From contig NZ_JARZAI010000030.1 of the NCBI RefSeq assembly GCF_029893355.1, positions 32,054 through 96,053 on the forward strand: a stretch of 64,000 nucleotides of DNA, given 5' to 3'. Positions within the stretch are counted from its first letter, which is position 1; every line of letters begins with the position of its first letter. Of this stretch, positions 1 to 7,763 are shown in pieces. Below the pieces are notes generated by a model that worked only from the letters and a program-made list of their open reading frames with translations, made no database searches and was not told the origin of the DNA. The stretch is from Kitasatospora sp. MAA4. GTDB lineage: Bacteria > Actinomycetota > Actinomycetes > Streptomycetales > Streptomycetaceae. The position numbers and the translations under genes are program-made.

Positions 1-915
1 ACCTGGACGGCCGGATCCACCACCGACGGCTACGCCGACGACCTCGCGCTCACCCTGTCGACCCCGATCGCGGCTCCGGCGCTGACCGTTCCGGCCTCCT
101 CCGTGCCCGGCTACGACCACGTGTTCCTGGTCTACATGGAGAACCAGAACTACGAGAACATCATCGGCAACACCGCCCAGGCCCCGTACCTCAACAGCCT
201 GCTCCCCAGCGCCACTTCGCTCACCCAGTCGTACGCGACCACGCACCCCAGCGACCCCAACTACGTCGCCCTGGCGGCCGGCGGCCTGTACGGGCTGACC
301 GGCAACAGCGTCTCCACCACCACCATCAACGCCCCGCACCTGGGCAACTCGGTGGAGAACGCGGGGAAGACCTGGAAGGAGTACCTGCAGACCGCCAACG
401 GCAACTGCGACACCACGAGCCACGGCTACTACGCCCCCGACGACGCGCCGTTCTACTACTTCGCGGACATGAAGAACAACCCGGCGTACTGCCAGGCCCA
501 CATGCAGCCGCTCACCCAGATGGCCACCGACCTGCAGTCCACCGCGACCACGCCCAACTTCGCCTGGTTCGCCGCCGACGACTGCTACGACATGGAGGCC
601 TGCGGCATCACCTCCGGTGACACCTGGCTGCAGCAGACCCTGCCGACCATCCTCAACTCGCCCGCCTGGACCACCCAGCGCTCGCTGCTGGTGATCACCT
701 GGGACGAGGCGGCCGTGAAGTCCTTCGGCCCCGGGTACCCCAACCAGGTCCCGACTCTCCTTCTCGGCTCGCAGAACAGCGTCAAGCCCGGCTACCAGAG
801 CAGCGGCCGGGTCAACCAGTACGGCCTGCTGCGCACCGTCGACGACGCGCTCGGCCTGGCCCCGCTGACCAACAACGACAAGTACGCCGCCCCGGTCAAC
901 GACGCCTGGAAGTAA
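1..915 (+). CDS. Secreted phosphoesterase-family protein (5' end outside window)
   Basis: The frame is open from base 1, so the N-terminus lies upstream of the window. The first ~25 visible residues (ending DGYADDLALTLS) look like the last strand of a carbohydrate-binding or lectin-like domain. After this comes a phosphoesterase domain of the PF04185 type (phospholipase C/AcpA superfamily), with the N-terminal metal-site motif VFLVYMENQNYENI and a later TWDEA segment. Known members are exported and hydrolyse phosphate esters outside the cell. The secreted phospholipase C at 39209-41161 has the equivalent motif ENRSFDHYFG. The substrate cannot be told from sequence. It ends in TAA, followed 14 bases later by a strong hairpin. 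Confidence 0.8.
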   Translation, partial: TWTAGSTTDGYADDLALTLSTPIAAPALTVPASSVPGYDHVFLVYMENQNYENIIGNTAQAPYLNSLLPSATSLTQSYATTHPSDPNYVALAAGGLYGLTGNSVSTTTINAPHLGNSVENAGKTWKEYLQTANGNCDTTSHGYYAPDDAPFYYFADMKNNPAYCQAHMQPLTQMATDLQSTATTPNFAWFAADDCYDMEACGITSGDTWLQQTLPTILNSPAWTTQRSLLVITWDEAAVKSFGPGYPNQVPTLLLGSQNSVKPGYQSSGRVNQYGLLRTVDDALGLAPLTNNDKYAAPVNDAWK

Positions 916-929
916 GCCGGCCATCCGCC

Positions 930-964
930 GGGTGCGGCGGACGGGTCCACCGTCCGCCGCACCC
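930..964 (+). terminator. Intrinsic-type terminator hairpin
   Basis: Perfect 15-bp inverted repeat (GGGTGCGGCGGACGG and its complement) with a 5-base loop, 15 bases after the phosphoesterase stop. There is no clear U-tract, as is common in actinobacteria. Confidence 0.75.
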
Positions 965-1053
965 GCGAGGCGGTGGGCCGAGCGGGCTCGCAGAATGGCA
1001 GTCCCGGCCGCCCCCGCCGATCCCGGGGGCCCGCCGCCCAGGAAGGCCCGCGC

Positions 1054-2529
1054 ATGCCCAGGAACGTGCCCAGGAAAGCCGCTGCCGCCGCCGTACGCCG
1101 CCGCGCCGAAGAGCCGCAGCCGCCCCGCCACCACCCGGAGGTCGTGCGGCGGACCCCGGCGGAGCGGGTGGCGCTCGGCCGGGCGGCCCGGTCCCGGGCA
1201 CCGCGCAGCAGCCACGCCGAGTACGAGCCCGCGGCCGACCGGCCCGACCCGGTGGCGGTGATCGAGCGCCAGTCGGCGGCCCGGCTGCCCGAGCTGGTCC
1301 CGATCCGCTACGGGCGGATGACGGAGTCGCCGTTCCGCTTCTACCGCGGCGCCGCCGCGATCATGGCGGGCGACCTCGCCGCGACACCCGACTCGGGCAT
1401 CACCGCCCAGCTCTGCGGCGACGCCCATCTGCTCAACTTCCGTCTGCTGGCCTCCCCGGAGCGCCGGCTGATGTTCGACATCAACGACTTCGACGAGACG
1501 CTGCCCGGCCCGTGGGAGTGGGACGTCAAGCGGCTCGCCGCCAGCCTGGTGATCGCCGGCCGGGAGAACGGCTTCACCGCCCGGCAGCGCTCCGCGATCG
1601 TCCGGGCCACCGTCCGGGCCTACCGCGAGCGGATGCGCGGCTACGCCGGCCTGCGCAACCTGGAGGTCTGGTACGACAGCATCGACATCGGGCTGCTCCA
1701 GGCGCAGGCCGCCCGGCTGCTGGACAAGCGCGGGCAGCGCAAGTTGGCCTCGGGGGTCTCCAAGGCCCGCTCCCGGGACAACCTGCAGGCGTTCTCCAAG
1801 CTCACCCGCGAGGTCGACGGTGAGCACCGGATCGCCGCCGCGCCGCCGCTGATCGTCCCGATCGGCGACCTGCTCCCGGACGTCGAGCGCGGGGCGCTGA
1901 TGGCCGAGCTCGGCGACCTGCTCGACCGGTACGGCCGGACCCTCGCCTCGGACCGCCGCTGCCTGCTGGAGAGCTTCCGGCTGGTCGACATGGCCCGCAA
2001 GGTGGTCGGGGTCGGCAGCGTCGGCACCCGCTGCTGGATCGCCCTGCTGCTCGGCCGGGACGGCCGCGACCCGCTGATCCTGCAGGTCAAGGAGGCGGAC
2101 GAGTCGGTGCTGGCGGCGCACACCGGCCCCAGCGAGTACGGCAACCAGGGCGAGCGGGTAGTCGGCGGTCAGCGGCTGATGCAGGCCGCCAGCGACATCT
2201 TCCTCGGCTGGGAGCGGGCCGACGGCGTCGACGGCCGCACCCGCGACTTCTACGTCCGCCAACTGCGCGACTGGAAGGGCATCGCCGAGCCCGCGGAGAT
2301 GGTCCCGCGCGGCATGCAGGCCTTCGGCGAGCTCTGCGGGGTCACGCTGGCCCGCGCGCACGCCAGGTCGGGCGACCGGATCGCGATCGCCGCCTACCTC
2401 GGCGGCGGCGACACCTTCGACCAGGCGCTGGCCCGCTTCGCCGAGCGGTACGCCGACCAGAACGAGCGCGACCACGCCTCCCTGCTGGACGCCGTCGCAA
2501 CCGGCCGGGTCAGCGCGCAGTCGGCCTGA
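1054..2529 (+). CDS. DUF2252 family protein
   Basis: 491 residues. The family signature is clear: RYGRM..SPFRFYRG, then CGDAHLLNF, FDINDFDET and GPWEWDVKRL. These resemble the nucleotide/metal-binding core of aminoglycoside-phosphotransferase-like kinases, but no activity is established for DUF2252. ATG 1054 is preferred because AGGAAGG lies 8 bases upstream; the frame stays open further upstream to 973, but that stretch is Arg/Pro-rich and has no ribosome binding site. The N-terminal ~60 residues are basic and low in complexity, probably disordered. It stands alone after a terminator. The function is unknown. Confidence 0.85.
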   Translation: MPRNVPRKAAAAAVRRRAEEPQPPRHHPEVVRRTPAERVALGRAARSRAPRSSHAEYEPAADRPDPVAVIERQSAARLPELVPIRYGRMTESPFRFYRGAAAIMAGDLAATPDSGITAQLCGDAHLLNFRLLASPERRLMFDINDFDETLPGPWEWDVKRLAASLVIAGRENGFTARQRSAIVRATVRAYRERMRGYAGLRNLEVWYDSIDIGLLQAQAARLLDKRGQRKLASGVSKARSRDNLQAFSKLTREVDGEHRIAAAPPLIVPIGDLLPDVERGALMAELGDLLDRYGRTLASDRRCLLESFRLVDMARKVVGVGSVGTRCWIALLLGRDGRDPLILQVKEADESVLAAHTGPSEYGNQGERVVGGQRLMQAASDIFLGWERADGVDGRTRDFYVRQLRDWKGIAEPAEMVPRGMQAFGELCGVTLARAHARSGDRIAIAAYLGGGDTFDQALARFAERYADQNERDHASLLDAVATGRVSAQSA

Positions 2530-2626
2530 GGCAGCACGCAGAAAGTCGCGCTTTGCTCTCTCCGCCCCTGCCTGGAAGGATTCCTGACGGCTCGTCATGC
2601 CGGGAGCCGAGGGGCGGGAGTGGCAG

Positions 2627-3103
2627 ATGGGTCGATTCGAGCCGCAGGGCGGCGAGCACGGTGGCGAGCACAGCGGCGGCCGGCAGGTGACGCGGCAGGA
2701 GGTGGAGGCGTTCACCGCGCACCTGTGCGCACTGCTCGGCACCGACCGGAGCAGGACCGCGGCCCGCGAACTGGCCGACTGGCTCGGCAGCACCGGCCTC
2801 CCGGGCACCCTGCTGCTGGCCTGCCACACCGCCACGGCCGTCGCAGCGGCAACGGTCGCCCGGTCCGTCCCGATGGCCGAACTGGGCGGTGCCATGCCGA
2901 TCGCCGACGCGCCGCTGCTGCTGCTCCTGGACGGCGCCGCGGACGCCGAGTCCCTCGTCCAGGCGGCACTGCGAGCGCGCGACGCGAAGCCGTCGCCGGA
3001 CGACCTGGCGTTCCTCCAGGACACCGAGCGGGCCGTGTTCAGCCTGCTCTACCTGCTGCAGTGCCTGGCCGCGGTGCGCGCGGCCGTCGGGGAGACACCC
3101 TGA
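2627..3103 (+). CDS. Hypothetical protein
   Basis: About 158 residues. I do not recognise the family. The N-terminal ~25 residues are Gly/His/Glu-rich (GGEHGGEHSGG); the rest is predicted helical, Ala/Leu-rich, with no signal peptide. ATG 2627 is chosen because GGGAG lies six bases upstream; an in-frame ATG at 2597 has its nearest GGAAGGA 16 bases away. It is on the same strand as the DUF2252 gene, 97 bases after it, and could be cotranscribed. Confidence 0.55.
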   Translation: MGRFEPQGGEHGGEHSGGRQVTRQEVEAFTAHLCALLGTDRSRTAARELADWLGSTGLPGTLLLACHTATAVAAATVARSVPMAELGGAMPIADAPLLLLLDGAADAESLVQAALRARDAKPSPDDLAFLQDTERAVFSLLYLLQCLAAVRAAVGETP

Positions 3104-3190
3104 CGAGTCCCTCCGGTGGCCCAGCGGTGCGTGTCACGGGGCGGGCGGCACGGCCGGGGGCGGCACAGTTACCCGCGGGGCGGCCGGTGC

Positions 3191-3220
3191 GTGCAAGGGT
3201 CGAACGCTCACCCGTATTCT
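3191..3220 (+). promoter_or_regulatory. Candidate sigma-70-type promoter
   Basis: GTGCAA (3191-3196), an 18-base spacer and TATTCT (3215-3220), about 64 bases before the ATG at 3284. It is AT-rich against a very GC-rich background. Confidence 0.4.
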
Positions 3221-3283
3221 GACCTACCGCAAGCACCTCGTTCCACCCTGCCGCAGTCTTCCCCGCCACGAACCGGACGTCCC

Positions 3284-4774
3284 ATGACAGTGCTTCATGT
3301 GCAGAACGCTGATGTACCGCCCCAGGACCGCTCGACCGGTCCCGCTCCCGACCACGGACCGGACGTCCGTGAGGACCTGCTCAGGTTCGCCGAGTTGGGC
3401 GGATTCACCCTCGCCGCCGACACCCACGCCTGGTACGCCGCAATCGACACGGTCACCGGCCCCGAGGAGGCCCGGGCCGCGTCGACCGTCCTCGCCGAGG
3501 TGCGCGGCGGCGGCCTGAGCGGTGCGCAGGACGCCGCGACCCGGCTCGTCGCCGGGTCGGACCTGCGCGAACCGGCCACCCTCACCGAGGCGAACGCCCT
3601 GATCGGCCTCGGACGCCGACTCCAGGACACCGCCGTGACGCTCGGCTCCGGCGCGTACGTGGAGGACCTCGACGCCCTGGCGGCGGCGACCGCGAGCAGC
3701 GCCTGGCGCAAGGAGCGCGGGCTGAAGCTCTCCTGGGGACGCCGCCGCAAGCTGCGCTCCCAGGCCCGCCTCCTGGCCGTCGCGGACCGCCCGCGCCGCG
3801 ACGCGCTGCACGCGGCGCTGGTCGCGGCCGCGGCCGAGCGCACCGACTGGGCGGCACTGGCCATGTCCGGCGCGGCCTCGGTCGTCCGGCCGCTCGACGG
3901 CACGCAGCTGGAGGCCACCGCGCAGTCGGTCGAGGCGCTGGCCGGCGCGCTGCGCGAACTCGGCCGCCTGCTGCCCGACCACGACCTGACGGCGCTGCCG
4001 TTCGCGGACCTCGCGGACCTGGTGGACCGGCTGGCCGCGGACGAGGGGACGCTCTACCGGCTCTCCGAACTCCGCACCCTGCGCGCGAGCCTGGAGGCCG
4101 CCGGCCTGGCCGACCTGCTCGCCGACCTCACCACCGCCCACGCCGACCGCACCGCGACGGAGGCGGCCTACCGCCGCCACACGGGCGAGGCCGAGGCGGC
4201 GGAGCCGGCGGAGGAGGTTGTCGCTGCGGTCGAGGCCGAGGCTGCGGTCGAGCCCGAGGTTGAGGCTGCGGTCGAGGCCGAGGCCGAGATCGAGGTTGAG
4301 GCTGAGGCCGGCACCGAGGCGGAGACCGCGTGGCAGGCCCTGGCCGCCGGCCCGCGCGAGGCACTCGACAACGAGCCGACGCCGGAGCCGGAGCCCGCGC
4401 CCGAGCTCGAGCCCGTCGCCGTGGTTGAGCCCGAGCCCGAGCCCGAGCCCGTCGCGGAGCCCGAGCCCGAGCCCGTCGCCGTCGCCGTAGTCGAGCCTGC
4501 CCCCGAGGCGGCGGCCCCCGCCCCCGAGGCCCCCGCCCCCGCCCCCGCCAAGCGTTCGCGTCGTCCGCGCAAGCCCGACCTCACCCCGGGCCGTCCGGTC
4601 ACCGCCTACACGCCCGCCGAACTCCTCGCCCTGGTCCGCTGGATCGACGGCGACGCCGTCGAGCGCACCGACGACGAGCTGCTCCGCGCCGCGATGAAGG
4701 AGCTCGGCTTCGCCCGCATGGGCCCGAGGATCAAGGACGCCCTCGGCGCGGCCGTCACCGAGGCCCGCCTGTAG
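3284..4774 (+). CDS. Helical-stalk / acidic-linker / winged-helix-like protein, function unknown
   Basis: 496 residues in three parts. Residues ~30-300 are helical, with a basic patch (GLKLSWGRRRKLRSQARLL), and resemble the helical insert seen in large AAA/helicase proteins. Then about 125 residues are Glu/Ala/Pro-rich (EPEPEP repeats; GAGCCC-type DNA repeats at about 4185-4550). The last ~75 residues (TYxPAELL..WIDGDAVERTDDELLRAAMKELGF) resemble the C-terminal winged-helix-like segment of DUF3320-type AAA/helicase proteins. I see no Walker A or B motif and no nuclease motif, so no ATPase is expected. ATG 3284 is chosen over earlier in-frame codons because the upstream stretch holds a promoter-like sequence. 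The resemblances are inferred by eye. Confidence 0.6.
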   Translation: MTVLHVQNADVPPQDRSTGPAPDHGPDVREDLLRFAELGGFTLAADTHAWYAAIDTVTGPEEARAASTVLAEVRGGGLSGAQDAATRLVAGSDLREPATLTEANALIGLGRRLQDTAVTLGSGAYVEDLDALAAATASSAWRKERGLKLSWGRRRKLRSQARLLAVADRPRRDALHAALVAAAAERTDWAALAMSGAASVVRPLDGTQLEATAQSVEALAGALRELGRLLPDHDLTALPFADLADLVDRLAADEGTLYRLSELRTLRASLEAAGLADLLADLTTAHADRTATEAAYRRHTGEAEAAEPAEEVVAAVEAEAAVEPEVEAAVEAEAEIEVEAEAGTEAETAWQALAAGPREALDNEPTPEPEPAPELEPVAVVEPEPEPEPVAEPEPEPVAVAVVEPAPEAAAPAPEAPAPAPAKRSRRPRKPDLTPGRPVTAYTPAELLALVRWIDGDAVERTDDELLRAAMKELGFARMGPRIKDALGAAVTEARL

Positions 4775-4797
4775 AGCAGCAACCGCACAACCCAGCA

Positions 4798-4850
4798 GAC
4801 GCCGGGGCCCGGACCCGAGGAGAGCATCCTCAGGTCCGGGCCCCGGCGTC
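4798..4850. terminator. Bidirectional terminator between convergent genes
   Basis: 24-bp arms (4798-4821 and 4827-4850) with one mismatch around a 5-base loop. It sits between the convergent stops at 4774 (+) and 4875 (-), so it can serve both genes. Confidence 0.85.
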
Positions 4851-4874
4851 TCAAGGCTCCACTCCGGCGGCCGG

Positions 4875-6920
4875 CTACGGCAGCGGCACCGAGGTCAGCG
4901 GGCTCGGCGGGGTGCCCTTGAGCAGGCCACTGATCGCGTCACGCCAGATCGGGCCGGCGAGGGTCCCGCCGAAGGCCTGGTCGACGCGCTGGCCGCCGAT
5001 CCGCTGGCCGTCCAGCGAGCTCGTCCCGTCGGTGTTGCCGACCACCGTGGCGCCGGCGGCCTCGGGCGTGTAGCCGATGAACCAGACCTGGTTGCCGTTG
5101 TTGGTGGTACCGGTCTTGCCGGCGCTGTCGCGGTCGGTCAGGCCGGCCGTGCTGCCGGTGCCGTCCTGGACCACGCCCATCAGCATGGTGGTGATCTCGT
5201 CCGCGGTGGTCGTCGACATCGCCTGGGTGCAGCCGGCCTGCGGGACGGCGATCGGCTTGCCGTCCGAGGTGGTCACCGAGTCGATCGCGGTCGGCGCGCA
5301 GTAGGTGCCGTGCGCCGCGAAGGTGGCGTAGACGTTGGCCATCTCCAGCGGGGTCAGGTCGTTGCTGCCGAGGGTCATCGACTGCACGACCGACAGCGGC
5401 TCGCCGCCCGCCTGCTGGGTGATGCCGAGCTTGTTGGTCATCTGCGCGACGTTGCACAGTCCGGCGTCCGCCTCCAGCGAGGCGAAGTAGGTGTTCACCG
5501 ACTGCGCCATCGCCGGGGCCATGCTGAACGGGCCGACCAGCGAGGTCGAGTCGTTGTGCACGGTGTCGGTCGAGGTGACCTTCTGGCCGGAGCAGCTCCG
5601 CATGGCCGGCCACGGCATGCTGTACGGCGAGGGGTACGTCTGGGACGGCGTGATGCCGTTCTCCAGCGCCGCCGCCGCCACGATCGGCTTGAACGTCGAG
5701 CCGGTCGGGAAGCCGAGGCCGCCGCCCATCGACTTGCCGACGTTCAGGTTGATCTGGGTCTGGTTGGCGTTGACCCCGTACGGCCGGCTCTGGCCCATCG
5801 CGAGGATCTTGCCGGTGCCCGGCTGCACCACGCTCATCGCGGTGGCGGCCTTGTCGCTCGCGTAGACGTGCTTGGTCACCGAGGTCTGGAGCGCGGCCTG
5901 CGCCTTGGGGTCGAGCGTGGTGTGGATCTGCAGGCCGCCGCGCGACCACAGCGCCTGGCGCTCGGCGGTGCTGGCGCCGAAGGCGGGGTCGCTGGTCACC
6001 ACGTTCTTCACGTAGTCGCAGAAGAAGCCCTCGCCCTGCTGCGCGGTGATGCAGCCCTGCTGCGGGCGGCTGACGTTGAGCGTGACGGGGGTGGCGATCG
6101 CCTGGTCGGCCTGGGCCTGGGTGACGGTCCCGTACTGGGCCATCTTCTTCAGCACGGTGTCGCGCCGCTCCTTGGCGGCCTTCGGGTTGGCGATCGGGTC
6201 GTAGCCGCTCGGCGACTGCACCAGGCCGGCCAGCAGGGCGGCCTGCGGCAGCGAGAGGTCCTTGGCGTGGACGCTGAAGTAGCGCTCGGAGGCCGCCTCG
6301 ACCCCGTAGGCCTGCTCGCCCATGAACGTGATGTTCAGGTAGTTCGTGATGATCTGGTCCTTGGTGAGCGTCTGCTCGACCTGGATCGCGTACTTCATTT
6401 CCTTGATCTTGCGGCCGACCGTCTGGGCCTGGGCCGCGAGCACCGCCGCCTGGTCGTCGCCGGCCTGGTCGACGAAGACGTTCTTCACGTACTGCTGGGT
6501 CAGCGTCGAGGCGCCCTGGGTGCCGCTGCCGGAGGCGTTGTTGCCGATCGCCCGCGCGATGCCCTTGGGGTCGATCGCGCCGTGCTGGTAGAAGCGGTTG
6601 TCCTCGATGTCCACCAGGGCGGACTTCATGATCGGCGCTATCTGGTCGCTCGGCACGACGGTGCGGTCGCGGTCGTAGACCGTGGCGATCACGCCGCCGT
6701 CGGCGTCGTAGATGGTCGAGGCCTGCGAGAGCGGCGGGGCGGTGAAGTCGTCCGGCAGGCTGTTGAAGTCCTCGACGGCGCCCTTCGCGCCCAGACCTAT
6801 GCCGGCCACAGCGGGCAGTGCGAGGCCCGCGGTGAGCACGCCGGCGACCGTGGTGATGCTGATGAACAGCGCGGTCAGCCTGGTCTTGTGTACGAAGGAT
6901 CCGGTGTTCGACGTAGGCAT
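4875..6920 (-). CDS. Class A penicillin-binding protein (transglycosylase/transpeptidase)
   Basis: 681 residues. It polymerises and cross-links peptidoglycan on the outer face of the membrane. A short cytoplasmic N-terminus is followed by one membrane segment (~15-43). The GT51 transglycosylase has the catalytic Glu in EDNRFYQH (E106) and QGASTLTQQYVKN (135-147). The transpeptidase has S408-T-F-K411, S474-V-N and K602-T-G-T-T. All motifs are intact. The length fits bifunctional PBPs. There is no PASTA domain; the protein ends in a Pro/Ser-rich tail. It starts at ATG 6920, is monocistronic, and is terminated by the hairpin at 4798-4850. Confidence 0.93.
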   Translation of the reverse strand: MPTSNTGSFVHKTRLTALFISITTVAGVLTAGLALPAVAGIGLGAKGAVEDFNSLPDDFTAPPLSQASTIYDADGGVIATVYDRDRTVVPSDQIAPIMKSALVDIEDNRFYQHGAIDPKGIARAIGNNASGSGTQGASTLTQQYVKNVFVDQAGDDQAAVLAAQAQTVGRKIKEMKYAIQVEQTLTKDQIITNYLNITFMGEQAYGVEAASERYFSVHAKDLSLPQAALLAGLVQSPSGYDPIANPKAAKERRDTVLKKMAQYGTVTQAQADQAIATPVTLNVSRPQQGCITAQQGEGFFCDYVKNVVTSDPAFGASTAERQALWSRGGLQIHTTLDPKAQAALQTSVTKHVYASDKAATAMSVVQPGTGKILAMGQSRPYGVNANQTQINLNVGKSMGGGLGFPTGSTFKPIVAAAALENGITPSQTYPSPYSMPWPAMRSCSGQKVTSTDTVHNDSTSLVGPFSMAPAMAQSVNTYFASLEADAGLCNVAQMTNKLGITQQAGGEPLSVVQSMTLGSNDLTPLEMANVYATFAAHGTYCAPTAIDSVTTSDGKPIAVPQAGCTQAMSTTTADEITTMLMGVVQDGTGSTAGLTDRDSAGKTGTTNNGNQVWFIGYTPEAAGATVVGNTDGTSSLDGQRIGGQRVDQAFGGTLAGPIWRDAISGLLKGTPPSPLTSVPLP

Positions 6921-7068
6921 GCCTTAGACCATAAGCATGCAAGATGAGTAAATCGGACCAATCGCCGCCCTTCTTCTGTCACAGAAGTGCGACAAAGTGC
7001 GTCCACGTACCGATCGGGCATGCCGATGCCCGCGCGGAGCCCCCTCGCGCGGGTGACCGGGTCGCCGG

Positions 7069-7260
7069 TTACGGCAGCACGCGCTCGACGGCCACGGCGC
7101 CGTCCCGCTCCAGCGCCTTGCGGGCCTTCTCCACGCGTTCCGGGGTGACGTCCCGGCCGGAGGCCATCACGAGGTCCTCGGGGTCGATCGGGTGCTCCGA
7201 CCCGGTGTGCAGCAGACGGTCGGGGGTGGGCAACGACTCACTGTCGACGGACTCGCTCAT
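7069..7260 (-). CDS. Small conserved-looking protein, 63 aa
   Basis: ATG 7260 is preceded by GGAGG with about six bases of spacing, which makes this short frame credible. It is hydrophilic, with a C-terminal helix (ERVEKARKALERDG). There is no signal peptide or known motif. Divergent from the 116-aa gene at 7409. Confidence 0.6.
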   Translation of the reverse strand: MSESVDSESLPTPDRLLHTGSEHPIDPEDLVMASGRDVTPERVEKARKALERDGAVAVERVLP

Positions 7261-7360
7261 GGGATGCCTCCATTGTCGTGGGGCTGCCGGCCGGACGGCC
7301 CTGCTCCCACGAGTGTGGAGCCGAAGGGGTGGCCCGCGCACCTGGAGGGTTCCCCGGATT

Positions 7361-7387
7361 GGCCGTCCGGGAGCGCCCCGGACGGCC
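7361..7387. promoter_or_regulatory. Inverted repeat just upstream of gene at 7409
   Basis: 11-bp perfect arms (GGCCGTCCGGG) with a 5-base loop. A CTTAAC box at 7395-7400 lies about 9 bases before ATG 7409, which would make that transcript near-leaderless and put the repeat across the -35 region. An operator is one reading; a hairpin without regulatory role is another. Confidence 0.35.
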
Positions 7388-7408
7388 CTACGTGCTTAAC
7401 CTGCGGTC

Positions 7409-7759
7409 ATGACCAGCCACGATGTGACGTCCCGGGTCGGGGCGCGTTCCCGGGAGCAGGTTGAGAGCGCGCTCGCGCGCCTGGAGTACATCGGCGACCC
7501 CCCGTTCGAGCCGTCGCGCTTCCAACGGGGTTCGCTGGACGGCTACCTGTGGGCGCTGGGCCGCAGCTCGCTCGCGCCGGTGACCGACAGCCTGGCCACC
7601 GGGCCCGAGGGCCCCTGCCCGGCGCAGCTCGGCGCCGAGCAGCAGGCGGCCCAGGTCCGCCGGCAGGACGAGGCCGCGGACCTGGCCGACCGCGACTACG
7701 CCCGCGGCGTCCACGACGCGCTCGCCTGGGTCTCCGGCCGCAGCGACGTCCAGCCCTGA
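7409..7759 (+). CDS. Hypothetical protein, 116 aa
   Basis: Soluble, acidic and helical, with no recognised domain. The C-terminal part (ADLADRDYARGVHDALAWVSG) reads as one long helix. There is no Shine-Dalgarno sequence, but a -10-like CTTAAC sits immediately upstream, so the mRNA may be leaderless. It converges on the S9 peptidase gene, with only four bases between the stops. Confidence 0.6.
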   Translation: MTSHDVTSRVGARSREQVESALARLEYIGDPPFEPSRFQRGSLDGYLWALGRSSLAPVTDSLATGPEGPCPAQLGAEQQAAQVRRQDEAADLADRDYARGVHDALAWVSGRSDVQP

Positions 7760-7763
7760 ACCG

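Noticed and set aside
4185..4550. Mobile or satellite repeat
   Set aside because: GAGCCC/GAGGCC repeats are in frame and code the Glu/Pro/Ala linker; better explained as low-complexity coding sequence.
5310..6947. 545-codon open frame on the plus strand opposite the penicillin-binding protein
   Set aside because: Arg/Val/Gly/His-rich shadow of a GC-rich gene; no ribosome binding site and no motif, while the minus strand has all PBP motifs.
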